Below the pieces are notes generated by a model. The model searched no databases. It was not told the DNA's origin and saw nothing but the letters and a program-made list of their open reading frames with translations. Shown here piece after piece: positions 43,509-52,235 of a stretch of 64,000 nt of DNA; within the stretch, counting starts at the first letter, position 1, and each line of letters opens with the position of its first letter. This DNA comes from Marimonas lutisalis (lineage in GTDB: Bacteria > Pseudomonadota > Alphaproteobacteria > Rhodobacterales > Rhodobacteraceae). The stretch is taken from assembly GCF_005434965.1 (NCBI RefSeq), contig NZ_SKCI01000001.1, positions 257,370-321,369 of the forward strand. Direction: 5' to 3'. Both the position numbers and the translations under genes were made by a program.

Positions 43509-44465
43509 ATGTCGCTGTTTATCGTCAACATCCTGGACGGGTTCGTCACGGGACTGTTGCTTTTCATGCTGTGCAGCGGGCTGACGCTGATCTTCTCGAT
43601 GATGGGCGTGCTGAACTTCGCCCATGCAAGTTTCTACATGCTGGGGGCCTATTTCGCCTATCAGATTAGCCTTTTGACGGGCTTCTGGGTGGGCCTGATC
43701 GTGGCCCCTGTGATCGTGGGCGTGATCGGGGCCTTCATTGAACGATACGGGTTAAGACGGGTGCATAAATACGGGCACGTGCCCGAACTGATTTTCACCT
43801 TCGGCCTGGCGCTGCTGATCGAAGAGATCGTTCAATTCTTCTGGGGCAAGAGCCAGATGGCCTATGAGGCGCCGGAAATCCTGGATTTCGCGGCCTTCTC
43901 AATCGCTGGCAATACCTTCCCTGCCTACAAGGTGTTCATGATCTTCGTCGCGCTGGGCATCTTCCTGGTGCTGCTTTACATCCTGACGAAAACCCGCGTC
44001 GGCATGACGATTCAGGCCGCGCTGAGCTATCCCGAAACGGTGCAGAACCTGGGCCACAACGTGCCGCTGGTGTTCATGGGCGTCTTTGGCGTGGGCACGG
44101 CGATGGCGGGGCTTGCCGGCGTGATTGCCGGGCCGGTTCTGGGTACCTTCCCCGGGATGGCTGTTTTGCTGGGCTCGATCGTGTTCGTGACCATCGTGAT
44201 CGGCGGTCTTGGCAGCCTCTGGGGTGCGCTTGCGGCGTCTCTTATCATCGGCTGGCTGCAGACCTTCGCCGCATCCTACAACGTGCGGATGGAGGATATC
44301 CTGACCGGTCTGGGCTTTACCAAGCCGGAGCCGATCTGGGACAGCGCCTGGCAGGATCTTTGGACCCTGACCCTGCCGCAGATCGGGCCGATCCTGCCCT
44401 ATCTTCTGATGATTATCGTCCTTGTGGTGCGTCCGCAGGGCCTTTTCGGGAAGCGTGAAACATGA
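43509..44465 (+). CDS. Branched-chain amino acid ABC transporter permease (LivH type)
   Basis: A 318-residue inner-membrane permease with about eight helices. The N-terminus IVNILDGFVTGLLLFMLCSGLTLIFSMMGVLNFAHASFYMLGAY (in part) is the LivH signature, and GGLGSLWGALAASLIIGW is the EAA-like cytoplasmic loop contacting the ATPase. It overlaps the LivM-type gene by 4 bp. It forms the translocation channel with the next product. Confidence 0.93.
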   Translation: MSLFIVNILDGFVTGLLLFMLCSGLTLIFSMMGVLNFAHASFYMLGAYFAYQISLLTGFWVGLIVAPVIVGVIGAFIERYGLRRVHKYGHVPELIFTFGLALLIEEIVQFFWGKSQMAYEAPEILDFAAFSIAGNTFPAYKVFMIFVALGIFLVLLYILTKTRVGMTIQAALSYPETVQNLGHNVPLVFMGVFGVGTAMAGLAGVIAGPVLGTFPGMAVLLGSIVFVTIVIGGLGSLWGALAASLIIGWLQTFAASYNVRMEDILTGLGFTKPEPIWDSAWQDLWTLTLPQIGPILPYLLMIIVLVVRPQGLFGKRET

Positions 44466-45751
44466 GCACACCTTCGAGCACACCTCTCAAGGCGGGCACG
44501 CAGCGGCTCATCCCGCTTAACCATGCGCTGCCATGGATCATCGCGGCGGTTTTCCTGCTGATCCTGCCTTACATCTTCGACTCGCGGTCGGCGCTGACGA
44601 TCATGAACCAGATGGCGATCACCATCGTCTTCGCGCTGAGCTACAATATGCTCTTGGGGCAGGGCGGCATGCTGAGCTTCGGCCATGCCGTCTATATGGG
44701 GCTTGGCGGCTTCTTCTCGATGCATGTTCTGAACTGGATGAGCGATGATCCCTGGATTTCGCTGCCCTTCCTGCCGATCTTTGGCGGGCTGTTCGGGCTG
44801 ATGTTCGCGATCATGATCGGGGCGTTTTCAACCCGGCGGGCCGGCACGGTTTTTGCCATGATCTCGCTTGGCGTGGGCGAACTGGTGGCGGCGATGTCTG
44901 TCATCATCGTGATCTTCTTTGGCGGCGAGGAAGGCGTAAGCGGCGACCGCACCGAACTGCTGGATTTCTTCGGCATGAGTTTCGGCCCGCAGCGGCAGGT
45001 TTATTACCTGACGGCGGTATGGCTGCTGATCGCGGCGCTGGGCATGTATCTTTATTCGCGCACGCCGATCGGGCGGATCGCCAACGCGGTACGCGACAAT
45101 GAAGAACGTGCCGAATTCCTGGGCTACAGCCAACGGCATGTGCGCTGGATCAGCTTCTGCGCCAGCGGGTTTTTCGCCGGGATCGCGGGGGCGCTTTTCG
45201 CGATCAACTTTGAGATTCTGACCGAAGAGAACCTGAACCTCGCGACGTCGGGCAGCATTCTTCTGGTCACGTTCCTGGGCGGTGTCGGTTTCTTTGTCGG
45301 GCCGATCATCGGCGCGATCGTCTTTACCCTGCTGCAGACGGTGCTGAGCCTTTATACCGAGATCTGGGCGCTTTACCTGGGTATCCTCTTTGTCAGCACG
45401 GTGATGTTCTTTCCGTTCGGCCTGACCGGCCTGCTGGCGATCCATATCCAGCCGTGGAAGCTGGGTAAGATCAGCCACCTGGTGGTGCCTTATGCCAAGA
45501 TGTTCATCCCGGCCGTTGTCGGCGTCCTGTCGGCGGCGGCGGTGCTGGAAATCCTGTTCCACGCGCGCCATGCGGGACTGGGCGAAGAGGAGATGAACCT
45601 TTACGGCATCACCTTCGACAGCCATGCCGCGATGCCGCTGATCATTGCCATCGTTCTGGCGGTGGCCAGTTTCTTTGCGCTGGTCAAGCTGGCGCCGGGG
45701 CTGAAGGCCGCCTGGGATGAGGCCACGCATATGGGAGGGGCGAAACAATGA
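44462..45751 (+). CDS. Branched-chain amino acid ABC transporter permease (LivM type)
   Basis: A 429-residue permease, longer than many LivM proteins because of a C-terminal extension with two extra hydrophobic segments (about residues 340-415). Core features are MLLGQGGMLSFGHAVYMGLGGF, GVGELVAAMSVI, the loop GRIANAVRDNEERAEFLGY and FLGGVGFFVGPIIGA. It overlaps both neighbours by ATGA. The C-terminal extension is of unknown role. Confidence 0.92.
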   Translation: MSTPSSTPLKAGTQRLIPLNHALPWIIAAVFLLILPYIFDSRSALTIMNQMAITIVFALSYNMLLGQGGMLSFGHAVYMGLGGFFSMHVLNWMSDDPWISLPFLPIFGGLFGLMFAIMIGAFSTRRAGTVFAMISLGVGELVAAMSVIIVIFFGGEEGVSGDRTELLDFFGMSFGPQRQVYYLTAVWLLIAALGMYLYSRTPIGRIANAVRDNEERAEFLGYSQRHVRWISFCASGFFAGIAGALFAINFEILTEENLNLATSGSILLVTFLGGVGFFVGPIIGAIVFTLLQTVLSLYTEIWALYLGILFVSTVMFFPFGLTGLLAIHIQPWKLGKISHLVVPYAKMFIPAVVGVLSAAAVLEILFHARHAGLGEEEMNLYGITFDSHAAMPLIIAIVLAVASFFALVKLAPGLKAAWDEATHMGGAKQ

Positions 45752-46506
45752 GTGTTCCCGCCATCGAACTGAGAAACCTGGAGAAGAGTTTTGGCCTGGC
45801 CAAGATCATCCAGGGTGTGAACCTGAAGATCGGCAAGGGCGAGCGCCACGCGATCATCGGGCCGAACGGGGCCGGGAAATCGACGCTGTTCAACCTGATC
45901 ACCGGGAAATACACGCCGACCGCCGGGCAGGTCCTGATGCATGGCACGGACGTGTCGGGCATGAAGCCCTATCAGATCAACCGCATGGGGCTGAGCCGCA
46001 GTTTCCAGATCACCAACATCTTCCACAACATGACGGTGTTCGAAAACGTGCGCTGCGGGCTGCTCTGGAGCATGGGCTACAAATACAGCTTCTGGCACAT
46101 GGTGAACCGGCAGCGCGACCTGACGGAAAAGGCCGATGAGATCCTGGAACAGATCAACCTGTCGAGCCGCCGCAACATGGTGGCGGGCGCACTTGCCTAT
46201 GCCGAGCAGCGCGCGCTGGAGATCGGCATCACCATCGCGGGCGGGGCCGATATCATCATGCTGGACGAGCCCTGCGCCGGCATGAGCCATTCGGAAACCG
46301 ACCTGATCGTCGATCTGATCCGCAAGGTGACCGAGGACAAGACGCTTATCATCGTCGAGCACGACATGGGCGTCATTTTTGACCTGGCCGACAGGATCAG
46401 CGTGCTGGTCTATGGCGAGATCATCGAAAGCGATACACCCGAGAAGGTGCGCGCCAGCACGGCCGTGCAGGAAGCCTATCTCGGCACCACCGTGGAGGAG
46501 GCGTGA
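45748..46506 (+). CDS. Branched-chain amino acid ABC transporter ATPase (LivG type)
   Basis: A 252-residue ATPase. Walker A is GPNGAGKST, the Q-loop region is SRSFQITNIFHNMTV, Walker B is IIMLDEPCAGM, and the switch His lies in IIVEHDMGV. The ABC signature is degenerate (LAYAEQRALEIG in place of LSxGQ), as often seen in LivG-like proteins. It overlaps the LivM-type and LivF-type genes by 4 bp each. Confidence 0.94.
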   Translation: MSVPAIELRNLEKSFGLAKIIQGVNLKIGKGERHAIIGPNGAGKSTLFNLITGKYTPTAGQVLMHGTDVSGMKPYQINRMGLSRSFQITNIFHNMTVFENVRCGLLWSMGYKYSFWHMVNRQRDLTEKADEILEQINLSSRRNMVAGALAYAEQRALEIGITIAGGADIIMLDEPCAGMSHSETDLIVDLIRKVTEDKTLIIVEHDMGVIFDLADRISVLVYGEIIESDTPEKVRASTAVQEAYLGTTVEEA

Positions 46507-47216
46507 TGTCTGCGATGCTGGAAGTCACCGATCTGCACGCCTATTACGGCAAGTCCCACATCCTGCAGGGTGTCAATTTCAATGTGCAGGAAGGCGAGAT
46601 TGTCGCCCTTCTGGGCCGCAACGGCGTGGGCCGTTCGACCACCTGCAAGGCGGTGATGGGCGAAGTGACGCCGACGGGCTCGGTGAAGTTCCGTGGCAAT
46701 GAACTGGCCGGCAAGCCATCCTACGAGATCGCCAAGGCCGGGATTGGCTATGTGCCCGAAAACCGGGATATCTTTCCCGGCCTGACCACGCGGCAGAACC
46801 TGATCCTGGGGCTGAAACCCGGCCAGAAGGACGGGCAGGGGCGCTGGTCGATGGAGATGATGTTCGACGAGTTTCCCAACCTGCGGGAGCGCGCCGATGT
46901 CGACGCCTCGGTTCTGTCGGGCGGCGAAAAACAGATGCTGACGGTCTGCCGGTCGCTGATGGGCGATCCGGATTACATCATGATCGACGAGCCGACCGAG
47001 GGCCTGGCGCCGAAGATCGTCGAGCAGGTGGGCGACATGCTGGAAATGATCGCCAAGCGCGGCGTTTCGATCCTGCTGGTCGAGCAGAAGCTGACCATCG
47101 CTTTGCGGGTTGCGACGCGGGTCTACGTGATGGGACACGGTCATATGGTCTTTGAGGGCACGCCTGACGAGTTGATGGCGAACGAGGCGATCCGAAAGGA
47201 GTGGCTGGAGGTATGA
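46503..47216 (+). CDS. Branched-chain amino acid ABC transporter ATPase (LivF type) with variant Walker A
   Basis: A 237-residue ATPase. The Walker A reads GRNGVGRSTT: the invariant Lys is Arg, clear in the DNA as GGC-CGT-TCG. The remaining motifs are intact: signature VLSGGEKQML, Walker B YIMIDEPTEGLAPK and switch His replaced by the LivF-typical LVEQKL. The K-to-R change usually impairs ATP hydrolysis, so the LivG-type subunit may carry catalysis, or the family tolerates Arg here. The first codon could be at 46503 or 46506 (both ATG). Confidence 0.92.
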   Translation: MMSAMLEVTDLHAYYGKSHILQGVNFNVQEGEIVALLGRNGVGRSTTCKAVMGEVTPTGSVKFRGNELAGKPSYEIAKAGIGYVPENRDIFPGLTTRQNLILGLKPGQKDGQGRWSMEMMFDEFPNLRERADVDASVLSGGEKQMLTVCRSLMGDPDYIMIDEPTEGLAPKIVEQVGDMLEMIAKRGVSILLVEQKLTIALRVATRVYVMGHGHMVFEGTPDELMANEAIRKEWLEV

Positions 47217-48415
47217 GCGCGGCGAGCACGGGCCTTGACCCTGCGCGTGTGGCGCGCATCGACGACTGGATGGTGCGCAACCGCGAGGGTGGGCGCTATT
47301 CCGGTTCATCCCTGCTGATCTGGCGCGACGGGCGCGAGGCCTATTTCGGCTGCGATGGCCTGCGCTCGGTCGAGCGGGCGCTGCCCTATGAGCGCGATAC
47401 GATCGCGCGCATCTACTCGATGACGAAGCCGGTCACCTCGGCGGTGCTGGCCATGCTGATGGAGCGCGGTCTGGTGCGGCTGGAGGATCCGGTCAGCGCC
47501 TACATCCCCGAGTTCGCCGAGTGCCGCGCTCTGATCGCCGGCGCCGAACGCGACGACCAAACCGAGCGCGCGCCGGCGCCGACGCTGGCACAATGCCTGA
47601 CCCATTCCTCGGGGCTGACCTACAGTTTCAACCCTGGGCTGGCGGCGCGCATCTACGAGCGCGAGAAGGTGGATTTCGGGCCGCGCATGGGCGTTCTGGC
47701 CGACATGAGCGCACGTGCGGCGGCCCAGCCGCTGGCGTTCCAGCCCGGCAGCAAATGGGAATACTCGATCGGCATCGACATCATCGGCCGGGTGATCGAG
47801 GTGGTCACCGGCAAGCCGCTGGATGAGGTGTTCCGCGAGGAGGTGTTCGCGCCCCTGGGCATGGTGGACACCGCCTTCTCGGTGCCGGCCGGCAAGCTCG
47901 ATCGCTTTGCCGACTGCTACAACAAGACCGAGGACAACCCGCTGGCGCTGCTCGACCCGGCGACCGACAGTTCCTTTGCCGAGGCCAAGGTGACGATGTT
48001 CTCGGGCGGGGGCGGGCTGGTTTCGACGCTCGACGACTACATGCGCTTCGGCGAGATGATCCGCCGCGGCGGCGAACTGGACGGTGTTCGCCTGCTGGGA
48101 CGCAAGACGGTGGAATTCATGCGGCGGAATTTCCTGCCCGGCGACATCGCCTCGATGGGGGCGGAGAGCTTCATGGAAATGCCCATGGCGGGCATGGGCT
48201 TCGGCATCGGCGGGGGGGTGCTGCTCGATCCGGCAAAGGCGCGCATGCCCGGCTCGGAAGGCGATTTCGGATGGGGCGGCATGGCCAGCACCTATTTCTG
48301 GACAGACCCGGTGGAGCGGCTGACAGTGGTCTATTTCACCCAGCTCGTGCCATCCTCGTCCTATCCCAGCCGGGTCGAACTCAAGGCGCTGGTCCAGGGC
48401 GCGTTGGCGGACTGA
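47213..48415 (+). CDS. Serine hydrolase, class C beta-lactamase/esterase fold
   Basis: A 400-residue soluble protein of the beta-lactamase-related (PF00144) family. The SxxK nucleophile motif is SMTK (in ARIYSMTKPVTSAVLA), with the YxN-equivalent Tyr in KWEYSIGIDIIGRVIEV and a C-terminal GWGGMASTYFW in place of KTG. There is no signal peptide, so it is probably cytoplasmic. It overlaps the LivF-type stop by ATGA. It may hydrolyse the imported ester, amide or lactam; that is inference from the operon. Confidence 0.88.
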   Translation: MSAASTGLDPARVARIDDWMVRNREGGRYSGSSLLIWRDGREAYFGCDGLRSVERALPYERDTIARIYSMTKPVTSAVLAMLMERGLVRLEDPVSAYIPEFAECRALIAGAERDDQTERAPAPTLAQCLTHSSGLTYSFNPGLAARIYEREKVDFGPRMGVLADMSARAAAQPLAFQPGSKWEYSIGIDIIGRVIEVVTGKPLDEVFREEVFAPLGMVDTAFSVPAGKLDRFADCYNKTEDNPLALLDPATDSSFAEAKVTMFSGGGGLVSTLDDYMRFGEMIRRGGELDGVRLLGRKTVEFMRRNFLPGDIASMGAESFMEMPMAGMGFGIGGGVLLDPAKARMPGSEGDFGWGGMASTYFWTDPVERLTVVYFTQLVPSSSYPSRVELKALVQGALAD

Positions 48416-48425
48416 ACCTCAAAGT

Positions 48426-48474
48426 GCCCCCTCCGGCGAATGCCCGCCCACCCACCCCGTTCGCCGGAGGGGGC
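48426..48474 (+). terminator. Strong terminator hairpin of the liv operon
   Basis: A perfect 15-bp stem (48426-48440 with 48460-48474, GCCCCCTCCGGCGAA and its complement) around a 19-nt loop, 10 nt after the hydrolase stop. There is no U-tract, but this is the most stable hairpin of the window. Confidence 0.75.
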
Positions 48475-48523
48475 GCGTCGGTTTGCTCATCAGATCGCCG
48501 TGCGGACCGACACCGGGGAGTTT

Positions 48524-48578
48524 GAGTATTTCGACCAAGAAAGAGCTGATCATATGTTCTTTCTTGGCGAAAATACTC
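48524..48578. repeat. Two converging tag repeats (copies f+ and f-)
   Basis: Arms 48524-48544 (GAGTATTT-CGA-CCAAGAAAGA) and 48558-48578 (complement of GAGTATTT-TCG-CCAAGAAAGA) form a 21-nt inverted repeat matching at 18 positions. They lie between the converging hydrolase and PaaI genes. The tag is a variant of the one in copies a-e. Confidence 0.7.
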
Positions 48579-48640
48579 ATTGGCGCGACCGTGGGGCGGA
48601 CATGCCGTTAGCAGAAGTGCATTCGAGTGATGGCATGGCC

Positions 48641-48665
48641 GGGCCGAGGCGTCAGCCGAGGCCCC
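48641..48665 (+). repeat. GA-mismatch hairpin motif, copy 1
   Basis: GGGCC-GA-GGC-GTCA-GCC-GA-GGCCC can fold into a stem with tandem G-A mismatches and a four-base loop. A near-identical copy is at 53531-53555. Both lie between a minus-strand gene's 3' end and a minus-oriented tag. The rest of 48579-48698 is unremarkable. Confidence 0.55.
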
Positions 48666-48698
48666 CCGTGGCGACGCGCGACAGCGCGGCGAAAAACC

Positions 48699-49190
48699 TC
48701 AGCGAAGTTTCATGATGATGCAGGTGGTCGAGCCGGTGGCATAGAGCTTGCCATCCTCGGCGCCGCGGATCTCACCATCTGCGATGCCGGTTGACCGGCC
48801 GGCGTGATGCACCGTGCCGATGGCTTCAACCTGCGTGCCGATCGGGATCGGGCGGATGATGTTGATCTTGTATTCCAGCGTCGTGTAGGTGCTGCCTTTC
48901 GGCACCTTGGTCTGGATCGCGCAGGCCATGCAGCTGTCGAGGATGGTGCCGTACCAGCCACCATGCACGGTGCCGATCGGGTTCATCACCTTGAATTCGG
49001 GCGTGCCGGTGAAGATCACCTTGCCTTCTTCGATATGCGTCGGCCAGAATCCCATGGTCTGGCCGATGGGCGGGCCGGGGAGGCGGCCTTCGGCTATGGC
49101 CGTCATGAACTCGAGCCCGGACATCGACAGGATGTCGTCAAGCGTGGCGAGATCGTCGGGATTTTCGGCGTATTTGCGCGGGTCGGCCAT
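48699..49190 (-). CDS. PaaI family thioesterase
   Basis: A 163-residue hotdog-fold thioesterase. The signature NPIGTVHGGWYGTILDSCMACAI carries the conserved HGG and the catalytic Asp, followed by YTTLEYKINIIRPIPIG and GEIRGAEDGKLYATGSTTCII. It hydrolyses acyl-CoA thioesters; the substrate is unknown. Start at 49190. It is probably monocistronic, with metF beginning its own unit further right on the same strand. Confidence 0.88.
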   Translation of the reverse strand: MADPRKYAENPDDLATLDDILSMSGLEFMTAIAEGRLPGPPIGQTMGFWPTHIEEGKVIFTGTPEFKVMNPIGTVHGGWYGTILDSCMACAIQTKVPKGSTYTTLEYKINIIRPIPIGTQVEAIGTVHHAGRSTGIADGEIRGAEDGKLYATGSTTCIIMKLR

Positions 49191-49260
49191 GGCATTTCCT
49201 CCTGTCGTGGGGAAATGCTAGGGCTGCGTGGCAGGGGCGTCCAGCCGCGCAGGCCCTTGG

Positions 49261-50124
49261 TTACGCGACGTTTTCCAGCTGAACCCGGGGGGTGACGCCA
49301 AGCGCGTGGCAGACATCACGGGTGAGTTCCGGCCGGTTGAGCGTGTAGAAATGCAGGCTGTCGACGCCTTCGTCGATCAGGTCCGAACAGAGCTCGGTGC
49401 AGAGCGCGGTGGCCAGCAAGTCTTCGCGCCCGTCCCGTTCGGCCTTCGAGAAGGCGTCGTCAAGCCACGCGGGCACCGAGGCGCCGCAGCGGAAGGCGAA
49501 ATTACGCGCGCCCTTCCAGTTCTCGATCGGCAGGATGCCGGGTATGATCGGTTTGTCGATCCCCGCTTTCGCGCAGCGATCGCGGAAACGCAGGAAGGTT
49601 TCGGCCTCGAAGAAGAACTGGGTGATCGCCTCGGCCGCGCCCGCGTCGAGCTTGGCCTTGAGCCAGTCGATATCGGCCTGGGCGCCCCTGGCCTCGGGGT
49701 GGATGTCGGGATAGGCGCCGACACGCAGTGTGAACTTGCCGGTTGCCGACAGGGCTTCGATCAGTTCGACCGAGTTGGCAAAACCCTGCGGGTGCGGTTC
49801 GAACCGGCCAGAGCCCTTGGGCGGATCGCCGCGCAGGGCGACGATCTCGGTGACGCCAGCCGCGGCATATTCATTCGCGATTTCAAGGGTTTCCTCGCGC
49901 GTGGCATCGACACAGGTCAGGTGCGCGGCCACAGTCAGGCCGGTGGCCTTGTTGATGGTGCGCACGGCATCGCGCGTCAGGTCACGCGTGGTGCCGCCGG
50001 CACCATAGGTGACCGAGACGAAACGCGGATCGAGCGGGGCGAGGGCGTGGATCGTATCCCAGAGCCGGAAGGAGCCTTCGAGGTTCTGGGGCGGGAAGAA
50101 TTCGAGAGAAATTTTCGGGGTCAT
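49261..50124 (-). CDS. metF: 5,10-methylenetetrahydrofolate reductase
   Basis: Makes 5-methyl-THF for methionine synthesis. The 287-residue TIM-barrel flavoprotein starts ISLEFFPPQNLEGSFRLW with the catalytic Glu, has SVTYGAGGT, AAHLTCV, IVALRGDPPKG, AITQFFFE and HFYTLNRPELT. The length fits MetF. It is divergent from a MetR-type regulator gene, with a perfect MetR-type operator 51 bp upstream of its start. Confidence 0.95.
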   Translation of the reverse strand: MTPKISLEFFPPQNLEGSFRLWDTIHALAPLDPRFVSVTYGAGGTTRDLTRDAVRTINKATGLTVAAHLTCVDATREETLEIANEYAAAGVTEIVALRGDPPKGSGRFEPHPQGFANSVELIEALSATGKFTLRVGAYPDIHPEARGAQADIDWLKAKLDAGAAEAITQFFFEAETFLRFRDRCAKAGIDKPIIPGILPIENWKGARNFAFRCGASVPAWLDDAFSKAERDGREDLLATALCTELCSDLIDEGVDSLHFYTLNRPELTRDVCHALGVTPRVQLENVA

Positions 50125-50174
50125 GGGGAGACTCGCAGATTTTCAGTTGACCCTTTGTGACGAAATGCGAGATA

Positions 50175-50187
50175 TGAAGCAAATTCA
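50175..50187. promoter_or_regulatory. MetR operator
   Basis: TGAA-GCAAA-TTCA matches the MetR consensus TGAA-N5-TTCA exactly, with one further symmetric base pair on each side (A/T). It lies in the metF/metR intergenic region. Confidence 0.75.
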
Positions 50188-50329
50188 TAATATTCAAGGT
50201 GAACATGAGTTGTGCTCACATTGGATTGTGAAGCGGGTGGATTTTCCTTTCCGACGCGGCAAATGCGTGAGCGCGGGGACTCTGCCCGAAAAAGGTTAAC
50301 CGACGGAAAGACAGGCGAACGGAAGGCCC

Positions 50330-51235
50330 ATGCATATCGAATTCAGGCATCTGCGCACGATCCGCGCGATCCACCAGGCGGGCGGCCTGGCGCGGGCGGC
50401 AGAGCAGCTCAACATCACGCAATCGGCGCTAAGCCACCAGATCAAGGGGATCGAGGACCAGGCGGGGGTGGAGCTGTTCGTGCGCCGCTCGAAACCGCTG
50501 CGCCTGTCGGCGGCAGGCCTGCGGCTCTTGCGCACAGCGGAAAAGGTGCTGCCCGAGATCGAGGCGCTGGAGGCCGAGTTCGAAGGGTTGCGTGCGGGCA
50601 GCGCAGGGCGGCTGCATATCGCCATCGAGTGCCATGCCTGTTTCGAGTGGTTGTTTCCCGTGCTCGAGCAGTTCCGCAAGGCCTGGGGCGAGGTCGATGT
50701 CGATATCCGCCCCGGCCTGGCCTTTGACGCGCTGCCGGCGCTGAGACGCGAGGACGTCGACGTCGTGATCTCTTCGGACCCCGAGGATATTCCGGGCGTC
50801 GAGTTTCGCCCGCTTTTCGACTATGAGCCGGTTTTCGTGGCGGCGAAGGGCCATCCGCTGGCGCAGAAGGATTTCATCGAGGCCGAGGATTTCCGCGACG
50901 AGACGCTGATCACCTATCCGGTGGAACGCGCGCGCCTGGATGTGTTCTCGGAGTTGTTGACGCCGGCGAAAGTGGAGCCGCGCGGCGTGCGCCAGGTGGA
51001 ACTGACGGCGGTGATCCTGATGCTGGTGGCCTCTGGCCGTGGCGTGGCGGTCCTGCCCGACTGGGTGGTGCGCGAAGTGCGCTATTCGTCCGATTACGTC
51101 ACCCGGCCGATCACCGAAAAGGGTTTGACCAAAAGGCTTTATGCCGCCATCCGCAGCGAAGATGGCGATCTGCCCTACATGGCGCATTTCCTGAAACTGG
51201 GGCGCGAGATTCCGGTGCGTCTGCAGCGCGGATGA
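50330..51235 (+). CDS. metR: LysR family regulator MetR
   Basis: A 301-residue LysR-type activator of methionine genes. The N-terminal HTH (HLRTIRAIHQAGGLARAAEQ, then LNITQSALSHQIKGIEDQ) and the ligand domain fragment ECHACFEWLFPVLEQFRKAW match MetR, as does its divergence from metF with a MetR box between. Homocysteine is the usual co-inducer. Start at 50330; ACGGAAGGCCC precedes it. Confidence 0.92.
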   Translation: MHIEFRHLRTIRAIHQAGGLARAAEQLNITQSALSHQIKGIEDQAGVELFVRRSKPLRLSAAGLRLLRTAEKVLPEIEALEAEFEGLRAGSAGRLHIAIECHACFEWLFPVLEQFRKAWGEVDVDIRPGLAFDALPALRREDVDVVISSDPEDIPGVEFRPLFDYEPVFVAAKGHPLAQKDFIEAEDFRDETLITYPVERARLDVFSELLTPAKVEPRGVRQVELTAVILMLVASGRGVAVLPDWVVREVRYSSDYVTRPITEKGLTKRLYAAIRSEDGDLPYMAHFLKLGREIPVRLQRG

Positions 51236-51298
51236 GCCTTGCCCTGCCGGCGCTTGGCGCGTATAGGCGTGGGCCTTGAACAGACCGGAGCGAGCGCC

Positions 51299-52090
51299 AT
51301 GCAGGGCAGTGCAAATCTCAACATCATGATAAAGGCCGCGCACAAGGCGGGGCGCAGCCTGCTGAAGGATTTCCGCGAGGTGGAAAACCTGCAGGTGAGC
51401 ATGAAGGGCCCCGGCGATTTCGTGAGCCGCGCCGACATGCGCGCCGAGGAAATCCTCAAGGAAGAGCTGCGCGGCGCGCGGCCGACCTATGGCTGGCTGG
51501 CCGAGGAAAACGGCGGCGAGGATGGCGAGGACCCCACCCGCCGCTGGATCGTCGATCCGCTGGATGGCACCACGAACTTCCTGCACGGGATGCCGCATTG
51601 GGCGGTGTCGGTGGCGCTGGAACACAAGGGCCAGGTCGTGGCGGGCGTGATCTATGACCCGGTCAAGAACGAGCTGTTCTTTGCCGAGAAGGGCGAGGGC
51701 GCGTGGCTGGGCGACAATCAGCGCCTGCGCGTGTCGGGCCGCCGCCGGATGATCGAATGCGTCTTCGCCACTGGCCTTCCCTTTGGCGGGCGCAGCGATT
51801 TGCCCGAAACATTACAAGACCTTGCGCGCCTTCTGCCGACTTGCGCGGGCGTGCGGCGCTGGGGCTCGGCGGCGCTGGATCTCGCCTATGTCGCGGCCGG
51901 CCGTTACGATGGATTCTGGGAGCGGCGCCTGAACCCCTGGGACCTGGCGGCAGGCATCCTGATCGTCAAGGAAGCAGGCGGGCTGGTCGAGCCGCTGAAC
52001 CCCGAGGGCCTTATCCTCGACGACGGCGAAGTGGTCTGCGCCAACGAGCCGGTCTTCGAGGAATTCTCCAAGATCGTTCGCGGCCGCTGA
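51299..52090 (+). CDS. suhB: Inositol monophosphatase family protein
   Basis: A 263-residue Mg2+-dependent phosphatase. Motif A is WIVDPLDGTTNFLHG, the upstream metal Glu lies in WLAEENGGED, and motif B is NPWDLAAGILIVKEAGG. SuhB-type members dephosphorylate inositol-1-phosphate and may bind the transcription machinery. The ATG at 51299 follows CGGAGCG; the longer ORF start at 51239 overlaps no Shine-Dalgarno. It is downstream of metR, 63 bp apart, and followed by a dispersed 122-bp repeat. Confidence 0.9.
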   Translation: MQGSANLNIMIKAAHKAGRSLLKDFREVENLQVSMKGPGDFVSRADMRAEEILKEELRGARPTYGWLAEENGGEDGEDPTRRWIVDPLDGTTNFLHGMPHWAVSVALEHKGQVVAGVIYDPVKNELFFAEKGEGAWLGDNQRLRVSGRRRMIECVFATGLPFGGRSDLPETLQDLARLLPTCAGVRRWGSAALDLAYVAAGRYDGFWERRLNPWDLAAGILIVKEAGGLVEPLNPEGLILDDGEVVCANEPVFEEFSKIVRGR

Positions 52091-52108
52091 GCCCCACCGC
52101 ACGGCGGG

Positions 52109-52230
52109 GTTAACGGCGATTTTTCTGCGAAAATCCGGGGGGTGACATGCGTGCACTGACCGGCTGACATCCGGCTGCCGGGGAAACCGGCAGCCGTTAA
52201 TCGCAAATTTACTTAACGCTGCGCGCGGTC
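52109..52230 (+). repeat. 120-bp dispersed element, copy 3
   Basis: Begins at GTTAAC 18 nt after the phosphatase stop, then hairpin GATTTTT-CTGC-GAAAATC. The core GGGTGACATGCGTGCAC follows, then CCGGCTG-ACAT-CCGGCTG, and the tail AATTTACTTAACGCTGCGCG. The tail differs from copy 1 by one base over 20. Confidence 0.82.
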
Positions 52231-52235
52231 GCGGC

